Of a stretch of DNA of 64,000 nt, positions 8,091-16,724 are shown one piece after another. Made by a program: the position numbers and the translations under genes. Below the pieces are notes generated by a model. That model saw nothing but the letters and a program-made list of their open reading frames with translations, was not told the DNA's origin and did not search any database. Positions within the stretch are counted from its first letter, which is position 1. Each line of letters begins with the position of its first letter. Origin of the DNA: Bacillota bacterium (GTDB taxonomy: Bacteria; Bacillota; Clostridia; Acetivibrionales; DTU013); contig JAEXNT010000010.1 in the NCBI GenBank assembly GCA_023439545.1, forward strand, positions 62,001 to 126,000, in the 5' to 3' direction.

Positions 8091-8543
8091 ATGAAAGTTG
8101 AAGAGCCGGTCAGAATGAAAAGAAAGGGGAAAAGGAAAATGACGGGATGGATCATACTTATTATTATCATAGCTGCTCTCGGAACAGGAGGGGCGATTGG
8201 CTGGTCGTATTTATCAAAAGAGCACAATGAAGCGGCAAACCTCCCGTTAAACGCCGTGGATTTCGGCAGGTTGAAGGACGGCGCTTATACGGGGGCCTAT
8301 GAGGGTGGGATGTACAAATGGAGAGCCAATAAAGCCGAGGTTATAGTTACTTCAGGCAAGGTATCCGACATCAGGCTGCTCAGTCCTATAAACGGCGACA
8401 AGGAGTTGGACAAGAAGGAAGCGCTTTACGACAGGGTTATAGATGCTCAGTCTCTCAAGGTGGATGCGATCAGCGGAGCGACGCTTGACTCCAAGGCATA
8501 TCTTCAGGCTGTGGAAAATGCGTTGATGCATGCGCAGAAATAG
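8091..8543 (+). CDS. Membrane-anchored FMN-binding domain protein, ApbE substrate
   Basis: The 150-residue protein has a basic N-terminus, one membrane helix (about residues 18-38) and an extracytoplasmic FMN_bind domain like that of RnfG/NqrC. 'DGAYTGAYEGG' opens the domain, and 'DAISGATLDSKAY' near the end contains the flavinylation motif SGAT, with Thr131 the predicted acceptor for ApbE. GGAGG precedes the ATG. It is the last gene of the operon and is followed by a strong terminator. A role in electron transfer at the outer face of the membrane is inferred from the pair. Confidence 0.9.
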   Translation: MKVEEPVRMKRKGKRKMTGWIILIIIIAALGTGGAIGWSYLSKEHNEAANLPLNAVDFGRLKDGAYTGAYEGGMYKWRANKAEVIVTSGKVSDIRLLSPINGDKELDKKEALYDRVIDAQSLKVDAISGATLDSKAYLQAVENALMHAQK

Positions 8544-8606
8544 TGCCTGGATATACCGGCGGCCGGCAGGCCGCTGGATAAGCGGGGCGGCTGCTTTTAA
8601 AAAGGG

Positions 8607-8640
8607 AAGCGGGAATGTGAATATTGTCATTTCCGCTTTT
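8607..8640 (+). terminator. Rho-independent terminator after the flavin operon
   Basis: AAGCGGGAATG pairs with CATTTCCGCTT (one wobble) around a short loop and ends in TTTT. Confidence 0.8.
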
Positions 8641-8708
8641 CTACGCCCGCTTTAAATGATAAATTATATTATAATATGTAAATTAACAAGCGGGAGTGGG
8701 AGAGCATC

Positions 8709-9116
8709 ATGCTGAAAGAAATGATCGAACAGGGGTTTGGTGAGAATGAAGATTTGAACTGTGCCGAAAGGATCCTGCAGGGAGCGGATATTGCCTACGG
8801 GATGGGACTGGACAAGGAAGCCCTGAAGGTTGCAGCGGGGTTCGGAGGAGGCATGGCGATAGGCGACAAGTGCGGCGCTTTAACCGCAGCGGTTATGGTT
8901 TTAGGTTGCTTATTCGTTAAGGACAGAGCTCATGAAAGCACAAAAATAAAGGCACTGACAAAAGAACTCTTTGACGCGTATCGAAAAGAAATGGGAGCGA
9001 TCGATTGCATACCTCTAAAGCAAAGTCATGCCACCCCGGAGCTCAAATGCAGGAATGTGATCTTAAAAGCGGCTGAAGTGCTGGACGGTATTGTGATGAG
9101 AGAACTTAGGGCATAG
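8709..9116 (+). CDS. C-GCAxxG-C-C family redox protein
   Basis: This 135-residue protein contains 'NCAERILQGA', 'AAGFGGGMAIGDKCGALTAAV' split across the domain, and later single cysteines at 'IDCIPLK' and 'LKCRNV'. That pattern is the C_GCAxxG_C_C family, which is often found near redox or selenium-related genes and is thought to use its cysteines in electron or metal handling. The exact reaction is unknown. A G-rich site (GGGAGTGGGAG) precedes the ATG. A TATAAT at 8670-8675 is a possible -10 with no good -35. Confidence 0.85.
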   Translation: MLKEMIEQGFGENEDLNCAERILQGADIAYGMGLDKEALKVAAGFGGGMAIGDKCGALTAAVMVLGCLFVKDRAHESTKIKALTKELFDAYRKEMGAIDCIPLKQSHATPELKCRNVILKAAEVLDGIVMRELRA

Positions 9117-9173
9117 TTTCCGGCATCATGAAAAAATGTCCGACTAATATTGAACTAAAGGGGAATGACAACA

Positions 9174-10181
9174 ATGGATGAATGCCGGATAGTTGTAGAA
9201 AAGCTGATTGTACACATTTTGGATACAAGCATACAGATGCCGGTCATATCTACTGAAGAGCATCCGCTCGAGGCGGATGTGTGCGATTATACAGCACGTC
9301 ATATACAACGTGTCATACAGGCGGACAATGCGAAAAACGCCATGTTTCTGAACGAAAGCGCGGTCGGACGGATATGCTGTTCTATTGCGGAGAATCCCGG
9401 GCAGTTTTGCGGACTGACGGGAGAGATAGCCTCCATCCTTTACGATATAATGCTGCATAACGCTGATATATCACCGGCGGATCTCATGTGCGTACAATTT
9501 GAAATGGACGGTGTGCCTCATATCGGAGTACTGAAAATGAATTTCAGGAATTCGTATATTCACTTCATAGTAAATATGGACGAAGGACAGCAGAACAAGC
9601 TGATCCGGCAGCAGACCACGCTTCCGGGCGATACCCAAAAGCTGGAGGAATGCGCTCTGATCAACCTGAATGATATGAGTATCCGCCTCCTGGAAAAGAA
9701 GTATGACATCAACGGAGAGAAGCTCAATTATTTTTCAGAGCTGTTCCTGCAGTGCTCCGGAGATATATCGAACCGCGAAAAAATCAGGATATTCAATAAA
9801 GCTACAAGTCAATTCAAGGAGGAGTATTTCGGAGATGACTTCAAAAAAGAGCTCGAAATAAGGAAGGCAGTCTCGGATAGCTTTGAAAACAACAGCGCGA
9901 TAGACATCGAAGAGGTTGCGGCCAACGTGTTTAAAAACAGCCCCGATATGCAGAAATCCTACCTTAAAAGTATGGAAGAGGCGGGATTGAAAGGTACGTA
10001 TTTGAGCCCAAGCGAAAAAGTGGTCGAAAAGAATTACAGGAAACAGACGCTGAAGACCGACACGGGTATAGAAATAAATATCCCGGTGGAATGCTACAGC
10101 GACAGCGAGCGGATCGAATTCATAACGAATCCCGACGGCACTATATCGATCCTAATAAAAAATGTAAACAAAATATTCTAG
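9174..10181 (+). CDS. Nucleoid-associated protein (NdpA/YejK-like)
   Basis: The 335-residue protein matches the 37-kD nucleoid-associated family found in many Firmicutes: 'EKLIVHILDTS' at the start, 'VIQADNAKNAMF', 'LMCVQFEMDGVPHIGVLKMN' in the middle and an acidic C-terminal part. Enteric members bind the nucleoid; in Clostridia the role is not established. ATG 9174 is preferred over ATG 9165 because the GGGG site at 9160-9163 would be too close to the earlier one. It stands alone between two other transcription units. Confidence 0.8.
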   Translation: MDECRIVVEKLIVHILDTSIQMPVISTEEHPLEADVCDYTARHIQRVIQADNAKNAMFLNESAVGRICCSIAENPGQFCGLTGEIASILYDIMLHNADISPADLMCVQFEMDGVPHIGVLKMNFRNSYIHFIVNMDEGQQNKLIRQQTTLPGDTQKLEECALINLNDMSIRLLEKKYDINGEKLNYFSELFLQCSGDISNREKIRIFNKATSQFKEEYFGDDFKKELEIRKAVSDSFENNSAIDIEEVAANVFKNSPDMQKSYLKSMEEAGLKGTYLSPSEKVVEKNYRKQTLKTDTGIEINIPVECYSDSERIEFITNPDGTISILIKNVNKIF

Positions 10182-10249
10182 TCGAAAAATGAGTGCGCAT
10201 GTATGATATAATATTACTTTAACCGTAAAAGAACGGGGCGCATTTACAG

Positions 10250-11527
10250 ATGAGACTTTTCAGAAGCAAAGATACTGCCATGTTCCTCATACTCGAGGGC
10301 ATCGTTTATACGATGGTTATAAACCTTTATAACCCGTTCGTCCAGATGTTCGGGAAAAGGATGGGCGGAAATGATTTTCATACTGCACTGCTGAATGCCA
10401 TTCCGCCTTTGGTCGCGATTTTCGTGCTGATACCCTTTGGTATAATTATTGAAAGGATCAACCGGAAAAAGCAGACTGTCATAGTTTTACTGGCCGTTTT
10501 GAGCATTTTTTACGCTGCGGTGGCATTCGTGCCTTTCATACCGCATCAGGTCAAAGTGTTCGTATATGTGGCGCTGATTGGTTTGTTGAATTTCCCGGGT
10601 TCGTTGTATATGACGACCTGGCAGTCATATTTCGCCGACAATTTCAAAGGCTCCTACGCTAGCAGGGTATATACGCTCAGAAGCAAATACAGCTCTCTGT
10701 TCGGTCTGTTGACAGTGCTTGTGACCGGGCTTCTTCTTACGGTAATACCGAAATCGGATGAGGAAAGGCTCGTGCTGTACCAGATTTTTTATGGTCTTTG
10801 CTTTGCGTTGACGCTGCTGCAGCTGTACTTTTTCTCGAGGGTAAAAGGGCATCCGGAGTCGGCAGACGATACGCCTGAGGACAAACTGTCGCACAAGATC
10901 ACCAGGGAGGATCTCAAAGGTGTATTCAGAAACAGGAGGTTCCTGATCTTCGGCATTTGCGGCTTCGCCTTCCACCTGTCCTGGCAGATGGCTTGGCCCC
11001 TGTTCTTCATATACTATACCGACTATACCCGGCTGAACGAATTCCAGTTGGGCCTGACCAATGTTGCATCGGGCCTAGCGATGTTTTTGTCCTATTCCTT
11101 ATGGAACAAGTGGATGGAGAAGAAAGGCAGCAGTTTTATACTGATATTGGGTACGCTCGGGCTTTCTCTGAACCCCTTGGCTTACGCTATGATGTTGAAT
11201 TTTCCGGGAATCATCATAATGAGCCTCTCCTCGGGTTTTGCCGCCGCGGGTTTCAACCTGTCGCTCTTCAGCAATCTTCTGGAGACCCTGCCGAAAGAGA
11301 AGAAAACGGTCTACATTTCCGTGTTCAACACCATCACCAATATAACGGGATTTATAGCGCCTTTCATCGGCGTCTGGATGTACAACCGTACGAACATTTT
11401 TATAGCTATGGGCTTGAATGGCGTTCTCAGGCTTATTGCCACGGGTATGTACTTTATTAAGTGGCGCCGTGAAATCAAAAAGACGGAGGAAATCCAAAAG
11501 GGGATTTCCGGCGGCCTTGTCGGCTAG
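10250..11527 (+). CDS. Major facilitator superfamily transporter
   Basis: This 425-residue protein has twelve hydrophobic segments and an MFS-type cytoplasmic loop after helix 2 ('PFGIIIERINRKKQTV'). A charged central loop ('HPESADDTPEDKLSHK') joins the two halves. The substrate cannot be told; it resembles clostridial permeases of the efflux type. A TATAAT at 10207-10212 lies 38 bases before the start and is a likely -10 element. Confidence 0.87.
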   Translation: MRLFRSKDTAMFLILEGIVYTMVINLYNPFVQMFGKRMGGNDFHTALLNAIPPLVAIFVLIPFGIIIERINRKKQTVIVLLAVLSIFYAAVAFVPFIPHQVKVFVYVALIGLLNFPGSLYMTTWQSYFADNFKGSYASRVYTLRSKYSSLFGLLTVLVTGLLLTVIPKSDEERLVLYQIFYGLCFALTLLQLYFFSRVKGHPESADDTPEDKLSHKITREDLKGVFRNRRFLIFGICGFAFHLSWQMAWPLFFIYYTDYTRLNEFQLGLTNVASGLAMFLSYSLWNKWMEKKGSSFILILGTLGLSLNPLAYAMMLNFPGIIIMSLSSGFAAAGFNLSLFSNLLETLPKEKKTVYISVFNTITNITGFIAPFIGVWMYNRTNIFIAMGLNGVLRLIATGMYFIKWRREIKKTEEIQKGISGGLVG

Positions 11528-11640
11528 TGCACGGGCTTCGGGGATAACTGACCGGTTGGTTGGGTTTCTGACAGTTGGGCTTGTTAAATATTGTACATTT
11601 GGTTATATTATTGTAAGATAAAAAAGTCGGAGTTTATGAA

Positions 11641-11684
11641 GGATGTTTAGCGCCCATGAGGCGCGAATTTCCGTTAAAACATCC
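11641..11684 (+). ncRNA. Structured 5' leader element, single copy
   Basis: GGATGTTT pairs with AAACATCC as an outer stem; inside lies GCGCC-CATGA-GGCGC, then a short internal segment (GAATTTCCGTT). The ribosome binding site GGAGG begins five bases after the outer stem. The same architecture is found in three tandem copies before glgC, where the outer stem reads GTATG/CATAC instead of GGATG/CATCC, a compensatory change. I do not recognise it as a known RNA family. Confidence 0.7.
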
Positions 11685-11698
11685 AAATGGAGGTACTT

Positions 11699-13636
11699 GT
11701 GCCTGTAATTATAAGGGACGATATACTGCAGAGCGTGGAGAAACCCGCAAGGTACACGGGCGGCGAGCTTAACAGCATAAGGAAGGATCCGTCCGCAGTG
11801 GATATACGGTTTGCTTTTTGTTTCCCGGATACGTACGAGATAGGAATGTCGCATCTGGGAATGCGCATATTATACAATTTGCTCAACGAGAGGGACGATA
11901 CATACTGCGAAAGGGTTTTCGCACCGTGGACCGATATGGAGGCGAGGATGCGGGAGGAGCATATCCCGCTCTTTACCCTGGAGAACCGCGATCCTGTCGG
12001 CAAATTCGACTTTGTCGGCTTCACGCTGCAGTATGAAATGAGTTATACCAATATATTGAACATGCTGGATCTTGCCGGCATACCCCTGCTGCGTGAAGAG
12101 AGGAAGGAAGGCCAGCCCTTCGTATGCGCAGGCGGGCCGTGCGCATACAACCCCGAGCCGTTGGCAGATTTCGTGGACTTCTTCATGTTGGGCGAAGGGG
12201 AAGAGCTCATCAATGATGTAATGGATATCTATGCGCAGTGGAAACGGGAAAGTGTGTCGCGCGAGGATTTCCTGAATAGAATAGTAAATATCGAAGGAAT
12301 ATATGTGCCGGGCTTTTACGACGTCTCCTATAATGAGGACGGGACCGTGCGGAATGTCCGGCCGGTAAAGCCGGAATACCCTGAGAGGATCAGAAAAAGA
12401 ATAATCGAGGAACTGGACCGCACATATTTCCCGGAAAAAATGATCGTTCCATATCTCAATATAGTACACGACAGGATAATGCTCGAACTATTCCGAGGCT
12501 GCACCAGGGGCTGCAGGTTCTGCCAGGCGGGTTTCATTTACAGGCCTGTGCGCGAACGTACGTCTGAAAAACTGATGGAACTTGCCGATAAACTGCAGCA
12601 AAGCACAGGTTACGAGGAGATTTCGTTGACCTCGCTAAGCACAAGCGATTACTCGGAGCTTCACGAACTGACGACGGAACTGATCGAAGTAATGGAGCCC
12701 AAGAAGGTGAACCTGGCGCTTCCTTCGCTGCGTATCGATTCATTTTCGCTGGATCTCATGGAAAAAGCCCAGAAAGTCAGGAAAAGCGGACTGACCTTTG
12801 CTCCCGAGGCTGGGACTCAGCGCCTCAGGGATGTGATAAACAAGGGAGTTACCGAAGAGGATTTGCTCAAATCGGTCGGATTGGCGTTCAGTGGCGGATG
12901 GAACGGCGTCAAGCTATATTTCATGATAGGCCTGCCTTTTGAGACTATGGAGGATGTAGAAGGGATCGCCGACCTTGGTTTGAAGGTCGTGGACGAATAT
13001 CTCAGGACGCCGAAGGAGCAAAGAGGCAAAGGTCTCGAGGTAACGATCAGTACGTCGTCATTTGTGCCGAAGCCCTTCACTCCGTTCCAGTGGGAACCGC
13101 AGGACACAATGGAAGCACTTAACGGGAAACAGAGATTCCTGAAGGGAAGGATAAAAGACAGGCGCCTGCGTTACAACTGGCACGAGTCGCAGCTTAGCCT
13201 GCTGGAAGCGGTTTTTGCGAGGGGCGACAGGCGGACGGGTAAACTGCTGTTGCGTGCGTGGGAACTCGGCTGCAAGTTCGACAGCTGGGGTGAGCATCTC
13301 AAATTCGACGCCTGGATGAAGGCTTTTGAGGACTGCGGCCTTGATCCGGCTTTCTATGCAAACAGAAAGAGGAGCTACGACGAGGTGTTCCCATGGGATC
13401 ATATTGATATAGGTGTTTCAAAGAAATTCCTGCAGCGTGAAAACCAAAAGGCTGAAAAAGCCGAGGTGACGCCCAATTGTATGACGTCCTGTTCGGGCTG
13501 TGGAGCTGCCTCCTTCGACAGGGGCATATGCACGGGTTATTCCGGGGACAGGGGCAGGGACGCCGGCGCGGATAAGGCGGCCGGCGGTCCTGAAGCCAGG
13601 GAGGCAGACAAGTCAGGGGAGGCAAGCGATGAATAG
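11699..13636 (+). CDS. TIGR03960 family B12-binding-type radical SAM protein
   Basis: The protein combines an N-terminal cobalamin-binding-like region ('RFAFCFPDTYEIGMSHLG') with a radical SAM domain whose cluster motif is CTRGCRFCQAG. A Cys-containing C-terminal tail ('CMTSCSGCGA') follows. It belongs to the TIGR03960 family, which is almost always next to the TIGR03936 gene and RNase G, as here; the reaction is not established. I prefer GTG 11699, because GGAGG at 11689-11693 lies five bases before it, over the in-frame ATG 11687 that contains part of that site. A structured leader lies directly upstream. Confidence 0.93.
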   Translation: MPVIIRDDILQSVEKPARYTGGELNSIRKDPSAVDIRFAFCFPDTYEIGMSHLGMRILYNLLNERDDTYCERVFAPWTDMEARMREEHIPLFTLENRDPVGKFDFVGFTLQYEMSYTNILNMLDLAGIPLLREERKEGQPFVCAGGPCAYNPEPLADFVDFFMLGEGEELINDVMDIYAQWKRESVSREDFLNRIVNIEGIYVPGFYDVSYNEDGTVRNVRPVKPEYPERIRKRIIEELDRTYFPEKMIVPYLNIVHDRIMLELFRGCTRGCRFCQAGFIYRPVRERTSEKLMELADKLQQSTGYEEISLTSLSTSDYSELHELTTELIEVMEPKKVNLALPSLRIDSFSLDLMEKAQKVRKSGLTFAPEAGTQRLRDVINKGVTEEDLLKSVGLAFSGGWNGVKLYFMIGLPFETMEDVEGIADLGLKVVDEYLRTPKEQRGKGLEVTISTSSFVPKPFTPFQWEPQDTMEALNGKQRFLKGRIKDRRLRYNWHESQLSLLEAVFARGDRRTGKLLLRAWELGCKFDSWGEHLKFDAWMKAFEDCGLDPAFYANRKRSYDEVFPWDHIDIGVSKKFLQRENQKAEKAEVTPNCMTSCSGCGAASFDRGICTGYSGDRGRDAGADKAAGGPEAREADKSGEASDE

Positions 13637-14372
13637 CATACGTATAAGGTTTTCACGCGGAGAAGAGGTCAAATTCATATCGCATCTCGACCTGATGAAG
13701 GTGTTTGAACGCGCTATCCGCAGATCCGGACTGCCGATGGCATACTCTCAGGGCTTTAACCCACACCCGCAGATGGTGTTCGGGATGCCTCTTTCGGTAG
13801 GGATGACGGGCAGCGGAGAATATGCCGATTTCGAGCTCGTTTCAGAGGTGGAGCCGGAAATATTCGTGCAAAAACTGAATGAGGCTTTGCCCGGCGCGAT
13901 ACGTGCGACGGCTGCCGGTATAAAGAAAACGAAGTCGAACATTATGGCCTCGATAGCCGGGGCCGATTACATAATGGAGTTGTTTGCCAGGGAGGAACTG
14001 CAGACTGAAGATGCCATACGAAGCTTCGACGGTATGCTGGAACAGGATAGGATCACGGTAGTCAAGGAAAGCAAAGGCAAGGATGGCAGGGATACTTTCA
14101 AGGAAACGGACATACGGCCCCTGATCATATCAGCTGCGCTTGAAGCCATGCCGGAAATGCGTGCGGGTTATGAGGATTTCAAAATCGCCTTAATCGTTAA
14201 AGCCAGGTTCAGGGCGGGTAATGCCGCGAACCTGAGGCCCGACTTGTTCATCAAGGCTCTATCGGAGCAGGCGGGCATACCCGTTGCGGCGAGCAGGGTT
14301 CACCGCAGCGCATTATATACGGAGCTTGACGGGAAGATGACGGATCCGCTGGACCCCGCCATACTCGAGTAA
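13629..14372 (+). CDS. TIGR03936/DUF2344 radical SAM-associated protein
   Basis: The 247-residue protein begins 'SIRIRFSRGEEVKFISHLDL' and has 'AYSQGFNPHPQMVFGMPLSVG', both hallmarks of the DUF2344 family. Members are single-domain partners, or C-terminal fusions, of the TIGR03960 radical SAM enzyme; here they are separate but overlap by eight bases, so they are translationally coupled. Its function is unknown; location before RNase G and ribosomal protein genes suggests an RNA- or ribosome-related role, which is inference. Confidence 0.92.
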   Translation: MNSIRIRFSRGEEVKFISHLDLMKVFERAIRRSGLPMAYSQGFNPHPQMVFGMPLSVGMTGSGEYADFELVSEVEPEIFVQKLNEALPGAIRATAAGIKKTKSNIMASIAGADYIMELFAREELQTEDAIRSFDGMLEQDRITVVKESKGKDGRDTFKETDIRPLIISAALEAMPEMRAGYEDFKIALIVKARFRAGNAANLRPDLFIKALSEQAGIPVAASRVHRSALYTELDGKMTDPLDPAILE

Positions 14373-14405
14373 ACCAATACAACGGAAAATGATACATGAA
14401 AAAAT

Positions 14406-14447
14406 GCTGCAAAACAAAACATGTTGTATATTAATTGATTTTGCAGC
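14406..14447 (+). other. Stem-loop in the RNase G leader
   Basis: GCTGCAAAA pairs with TTTTGCAGC across a 24-base loop, ending 23 bases before the rng start. It has no T-run. RNase E/G mRNAs are often autoregulated through their 5' leader, so this may be a regulatory or processing site; that is inference. Confidence 0.45.
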
Positions 14448-14470
14448 TATAAATATTTGGTGGTGTTATA

Positions 14471-15967
14471 TTGAGCAATGAATTGATAGCAGACATCGGC
14501 GTGTGTGAAAACCGTGTTGCGCTCCTCGAGGATGGAGAGCTAACCGAGATAAGTATCGAAAGGCCCGGCACTGAGAGGATGGTCGGCAGCATATACAGGG
14601 GCAAGGTAAGCAGTGTACTGCCCGGGATGCAAGCCGCTTTTATCGACATAGGCTACGAGAAGAACGCTTTTCTTTATGTCGGTGACATTATGGCAAAAAA
14701 AGATTATATGGACGACGATGATGAAGCCGAACAGGATGTTAAGGGCTGCAACATCGCAGATCTGCTGAGCGCCGGACAGGAGCTTACGGTGCAGGTGATC
14801 AAGGAACCCATCGGCTCGAAGGGTCCCAGGGTCACGACGAACATCACACTGCCCGGAAGGCATCTCGTATTGCTGCCGGACGCCGATTATACGGGCGTTT
14901 CACGGAGGATAGAGAGCGAGACCGAAAGGAACAAGCTCAAAAAAATTGCCGAGAGCCTGAAACCCAAGGGAATGGGGCTTATCGTCCGGACAGCTTCAGA
15001 AGGCATGGAAGAAGGGGACTTTACCGATGATCTCAATTTTCTCCTGAAGCTGTGGGATAATATCAAGCATAAGGAGAGGAGCGGACCGGCGCCGCGATGC
15101 ATGCACAAGGATCTGAGCCTTGTACACAGGGCGGTCCGCGATATGTTCACCAAGGGCATCGATAAATTTGTCATAAACGACAGGCAGCAGTACAATAGAG
15201 TACTCGAGCTTGTGGATATGATCTCTCCGGCTTTGAAATACAGGGTGGAATACTACGGCAAGGACTATGACATGTTCGAATATTACCAGCTTGAGACAAA
15301 GATCGCAAAGGCATTGTCACGCAAGGTCTGGTTGAAATGCGGAGGGTACATAGTCATAGACAAGACCGAAGCTCTCACCGTAATAGATGTCAATACAGGA
15401 AAATATGTAGGGGGCAGCAGCCTTGAGGATACCGTACTGAAAACCAATCTGGAGGCGGCTTCGGAGATAGCCAAGCAGATACGCCTCCGTGACATAGGCG
15501 GTATAATTATCATAGACTTTATCGACATGCACGAACACGATCACCAGCAGGCGGTGCTCGACATGCTCAAACAGGCGCTGAAGAAGGACAGGACCAAAAC
15601 AGCTGTCGTAGGAATGACAGGTCTCGGACTTATAGAGATGACCAGGAAGAAGGTCAAACAGGAGCTGTCGACCGTCCTGAACGTGGAATGCCCGTATTGT
15701 GACGGCTCCGGAAAGGTATTGTCGCCGGAGGGCATTGCGCGGAACGCGGCAAGGGAAATAACCAGGTATATGGGCCAGATGACCGCGGATGTGCTGCAGG
15801 TTGAGCTTCACCCGTCCGTGGAACATATGCTGAAAAGCGATATTAACGGGTATTTTTCAAGGCTGCAGGAGACTTATAACAAAAAGATATTATTCAAGGG
15901 TTCAGATAAATTGAGATATGATGAGATAAAACTCAACCAGGTTGACATTAAAACACTCGTGTGTTAA
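14471..15967 (+). CDS. rng: Ribonuclease E/G family endoribonuclease
   Basis: This 498-residue enzyme cleaves single-stranded RNA and takes part in rRNA maturation and mRNA decay. An S1 RNA-binding domain lies around residues 36-125 ('GSIYRGKVSSVLPGMQAAF'). The catalytic metal site is seen in 'DVNTGKYVGG' (near 306) and 'DFIDM' (near 349), and the zinc-link 'CPYCDGSGKV' is near 406. The long C-terminal scaffold of RNase E is absent, so it is RNase G-like. The start is TTG 14471 behind GGTGGT. The promoter of the downstream ribosomal genes is embedded in its last codons. Confidence 0.95.
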   Translation: MSNELIADIGVCENRVALLEDGELTEISIERPGTERMVGSIYRGKVSSVLPGMQAAFIDIGYEKNAFLYVGDIMAKKDYMDDDDEAEQDVKGCNIADLLSAGQELTVQVIKEPIGSKGPRVTTNITLPGRHLVLLPDADYTGVSRRIESETERNKLKKIAESLKPKGMGLIVRTASEGMEEGDFTDDLNFLLKLWDNIKHKERSGPAPRCMHKDLSLVHRAVRDMFTKGIDKFVINDRQQYNRVLELVDMISPALKYRVEYYGKDYDMFEYYQLETKIAKALSRKVWLKCGGYIVIDKTEALTVIDVNTGKYVGGSSLEDTVLKTNLEAASEIAKQIRLRDIGGIIIIDFIDMHEHDHQQAVLDMLKQALKKDRTKTAVVGMTGLGLIEMTRKKVKQELSTVLNVECPYCDGSGKVLSPEGIARNAAREITRYMGQMTADVLQVELHPSVEHMLKSDINGYFSRLQETYNKKILFKGSDKLRYDEIKLNQVDIKTLVC

Positions 15968-15970
15968 AAT
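15942..15970 (+). promoter_or_regulatory. Promoter of the L21-Prp-L27 operon
   Basis: TTGACA at 15942-15947, a 17-base spacer, and TAAAAT at 15965-15970. The rng stop codon TAA is the first half of the -10 element, so the promoter is placed inside the upstream gene. The predicted transcript begins at the L21 leader. Confidence 0.8.
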
Positions 15971-15974
15971 ATTT

Positions 15975-16070
15975 CGGTAACCGCTCGGCCGAGGCCCCAA
16001 AATGCGACAAAACACTTCGTTGAAATGTTTCGGCGTTGCCTTAAGTCGGCGAGTCTGTGAGCAGGAGGTA
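15975..16070 (+). ncRNA. Ribosomal protein L21 leader
   Basis: The ~100-base segment between the promoter and the rplU start contains GGTAACCGCTCGGCCGAGG followed by CCCCAAAA and a later GC-rich hairpin, the pattern of the Firmicutes L21 leader family. Such leaders bind L21 or a related ribosomal protein and give feedback control. Boundaries are approximate. Confidence 0.75.
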
Positions 16071-16076
16071 TTAACC

Positions 16077-16388
16077 ATGTACGCTGTAATTGAAACAGGT
16101 GGCAAACAGTACAAGGTCCAGGAAGGCGACGTAGTTTTCGTAGAGAAGCTCGAAGCCGAGGACGGCGCTGTAGTTACCTTTGACAATGTACTTGCAATTT
16201 CGGATGCAGGCAACGTTACTTTCGGAAAACCGACCGTAGCAAATGCATCAGTATCTGCTAAAGTGCTCGGTCAGGGTAAGGAAAAGAAAGTTATCGTATT
16301 CAAGTATAAGGCGAAGAAGGGCTACAGGAACAAAACAGGACACAGGCAGCCCTACACCAAAGTACAGATCGATAAGATCAACGCGTAA
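16077..16388 (+). CDS. rplU: 50S ribosomal protein L21
   Basis: The 103-residue protein starts MYAVIETGGKQYKVQEGD and ends with the conserved 'KKGYRNKTGHRQPYTKVQI'. It binds 23S rRNA in the large subunit. An AGGAGG site lies a few bases upstream of ATG 16077. Its stop overlaps the next gene's start (TAATG). Expression is probably controlled by the L21 leader. Confidence 0.98.
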   Translation: MYAVIETGGKQYKVQEGDVVFVEKLEAEDGAVVTFDNVLAISDAGNVTFGKPTVANASVSAKVLGQGKEKKVIVFKYKAKKGYRNKTGHRQPYTKVQIDKINA

Positions 16389-16720
16389 TGATCAAGGTAG
16401 TAATAACGAGGAACGCGAAGGGTTCTATCACGGGCTTTGAAATAAAAGGCCACTCGGGTTATGCTGAGGAAGGTCGGGATATCATATGTTCGGCAGTGTC
16501 GGTCACGGCGTATACCGCAGCCGGCGCGCTTGATGAATTGGTTGGCATGAAGGATTGCTACGACGAAAGCGACGGGCATATGACGATAAGGCTGCCGCAG
16601 AAGATGAACGAGCTGCAGGAATCAACTGCAGGGATAATCATGGAAACGGCGGCGGTAGGTTTCAAACAGATAGGACTCTCATACGGTAAATATGTTTTGG
16701 TAGTTGAAGAGGAGGTGTAA
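16388..16720 (+). CDS. prp: Ribosomal-processing cysteine protease Prp (YsxB)
   Basis: The 110-residue protease removes the N-terminal extension of L27 in Firmicutes. The catalytic dyad is visible as His22 in 'GHSGYAEEG' and Cys34 in 'DIICSAVS'. It lies between its neighbours rplU and rpmA, as in most Clostridia and Bacilli. The L27 encoded next carries the matching cleavage site, so the pair is functionally consistent. Confidence 0.95.
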   Translation: MIKVVITRNAKGSITGFEIKGHSGYAEEGRDIICSAVSVTAYTAAGALDELVGMKDCYDESDGHMTIRLPQKMNELQESTAGIIMETAAVGFKQIGLSYGKYVLVVEEEV

Positions 16721-16724
16721 TCCG

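Noticed and set aside
8670..8675. TATAAT before the C-GCAxxG-C-C gene as a full promoter
   Set aside because: The -10 is perfect but no -35 at 16-18 bases was found, so only a mention is made in the gene entry.
14424..14453. TTGTAT-18-TATAAA as a promoter for rng
   Set aside because: The predicted transcription start would fall within the ribosome binding site, leaving no leader; the match is probably due to AT richness.
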